Below are positions 19,327 to 20,026 of a stretch of DNA of 20,026 bases, one piece after another; the first letter of the stretch is position 1, and every line of letters begins with the position of its first letter. Below the pieces are notes generated by a model that saw nothing but the letters and a program-made list of their open reading frames with translations, had not been told where the DNA came from and searched no databases. Source of the DNA: Gnetum montanum (taxonomy: Eukaryota; Streptophyta; Gnetopsida; Gnetales; Gnetaceae); NCBI GenBank assembly GCA_015680685.1, contig MNCI01020847.1:1-20026 (forward strand), given 5' to 3'. The position numbers and the translations under genes were made by a program.

Positions 19327-20026
19327 CTTTCCATTTCTTGTCTTTTTAGGTAGTAGAGGAAATATTTATAGAGCCCTAATTCCTTGGAATGAAAATAGTC
19401 TTTGATCCTTTGAGAGTCCTAATTTCCTAAAGGAATAATAGTGGGGATCTTTTAAAGGTGAAACTACTTTTGGTAGTTGACTTTGAAAATTTTTATCTTT
19501 GATAACTCTCAAATTTTTATGGTTAGTAGCTTTTTATTTTATTCATTTTAATTCTAATGATATAATTCTATTTTAAAGATGAGCATGTCATCCATAATGT
19601 TTTTCTAGAAGTGCTAAATGTCTATTTTGATTTCTTTAGAGGTACCATAAAATTGAAAGTTGTATCATTTGAAATTAATTTATGAAATGATTTTATGTTT
19701 TTATTTTAAAAATTTTATTATTCATTTCATTTTTTGTATTATGTATAATTATAGTGAATGCCATTTAATTTTCAAGTTTTTGTTGCTAGATAAATTGATT
19801 ATGAAAGTGGAAATGAGATTCTTTTATTTGTTGTGTAAAAAGATTTGGAATTGTTAACATCTAGAAAGGTAATATAGTATTTTATTGTATTAATTAATCA
19901 TTTCTAATGTAGGTATTTTGCAAGATATGTATTTTACTAAATTAAAGAATATTTTTCTAATAGTTCCTCTAAAGAAACATTTTATAATAGATGTTTTGAT
20001 CTTTGACCAAAATATAGCTTTAAAAA

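Larger units (their letters stand above)
1231..20026 (+). mobile_element. Decayed Ty3/gypsy LTR retrotransposon, Tat lineage, right end cut off
   Basis: Order along the plus strand is LTR, leader, gag-protease, intron-like interval with an antisense gene, RT, RNase H, second RNase H, integrase, tandem repeats, 3' untranslated region, polypurine tract and LTR. Integrase after RT is the Ty3/gypsy order. A second RNase H with readable FDG, VEYEG, GDSQLIV and DALA motifs before integrase is the hallmark of the Tat lineage. The left-LTR start to right-LTR start distance is 16,260 bp, so the whole element exceeds 18.8 kb, within the range known for Ogre-like elements. It cannot be autonomous: gag, protease and pol all carry stops and frameshifts. 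Its lineage is confident; its family name is unknown to me. Confidence 0.93.
17491..20026 (+). repeat. Right (3') LTR, truncated by the window edge
   Basis: Matches the left LTR from its first base (1231), with no break until the window ends at the equivalent of 3779. It contains pentamer palindromes, a TATA box, the TTGGC tract, segment A and the first 700 bp of the AT-rich spacer. It differs from the left copy by substitutions, mostly C/T and G/A, plus small indels, so the insertion is old. Confidence 0.95.

Overview
The window looks like repeat-rich nuclear DNA of a large plant genome. A gymnosperm or another slowly decaying plant genome is a weak guess; nothing here fixes the species. Nearly all of it (1231 to the right edge) is one old Ty3/gypsy LTR retrotransposon in plus orientation. 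It is assigned to the Tat lineage (relatives of Ogre and Retand) because pol carries a second, archaeal-type RNase H between the ordinary RNase H and the integrase, has no chromodomain, and is built on an unusually large plan. It is dead: many Gln codons have become TAG/TAA, several frameshifts are present, and catalytic residues are lost.

Layout: 1-1230 is left flank with no recognisable gene. The left LTR starts at 1231 and matches the right LTR (17491 to the window edge) over at least 2.5 kb; the LTR end is not in view. The LTRs carry palindromic GCTAY/RTAGC pentamer arrays, a TATA box, a TTGGC-rich repeat tract, and a ~365 bp segment with a tRNA-like B box. A diverged second copy of that segment lies at 4167-4524. 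A broken gag-protease frame follows (4766 to about 8420). A non-coding interval of about 3.8 kb (about 8420-12230) separates it from RT-RNase H-aRNase H-integrase (12231-15790). A ~30 bp tandem array, a 3' untranslated stretch, a short polypurine tract and the right LTR complete the element.

The notable finding is on the minus strand inside the interval between protease and RT. A five-exon gene (11588 down to 9082) can be assembled with in-phase GT-AG introns, branch-point-like CTAAC motifs, a TATAAATA box about 135 bp upstream of its ATG, and a terminal acidic exon with a stop codon. It would encode about 497 residues. I do not recognise the protein. It has 12 in-frame stops, at least 11 of them one C-to-T step from a Gln codon, and no frameshift that I can see. 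The sense strand has a good 3' splice site at 12230, where the RT frame begins, so this antisense gene seems to sit inside a sense-strand intron like the one known from Ogre elements. Related tandem repeats (core CCTTAAACTAGCA) flank the antisense gene on both sides and recur after integrase. An antisense gene can keep its introns through retrotransposition, because the sense RNA presents no splice sites for them.
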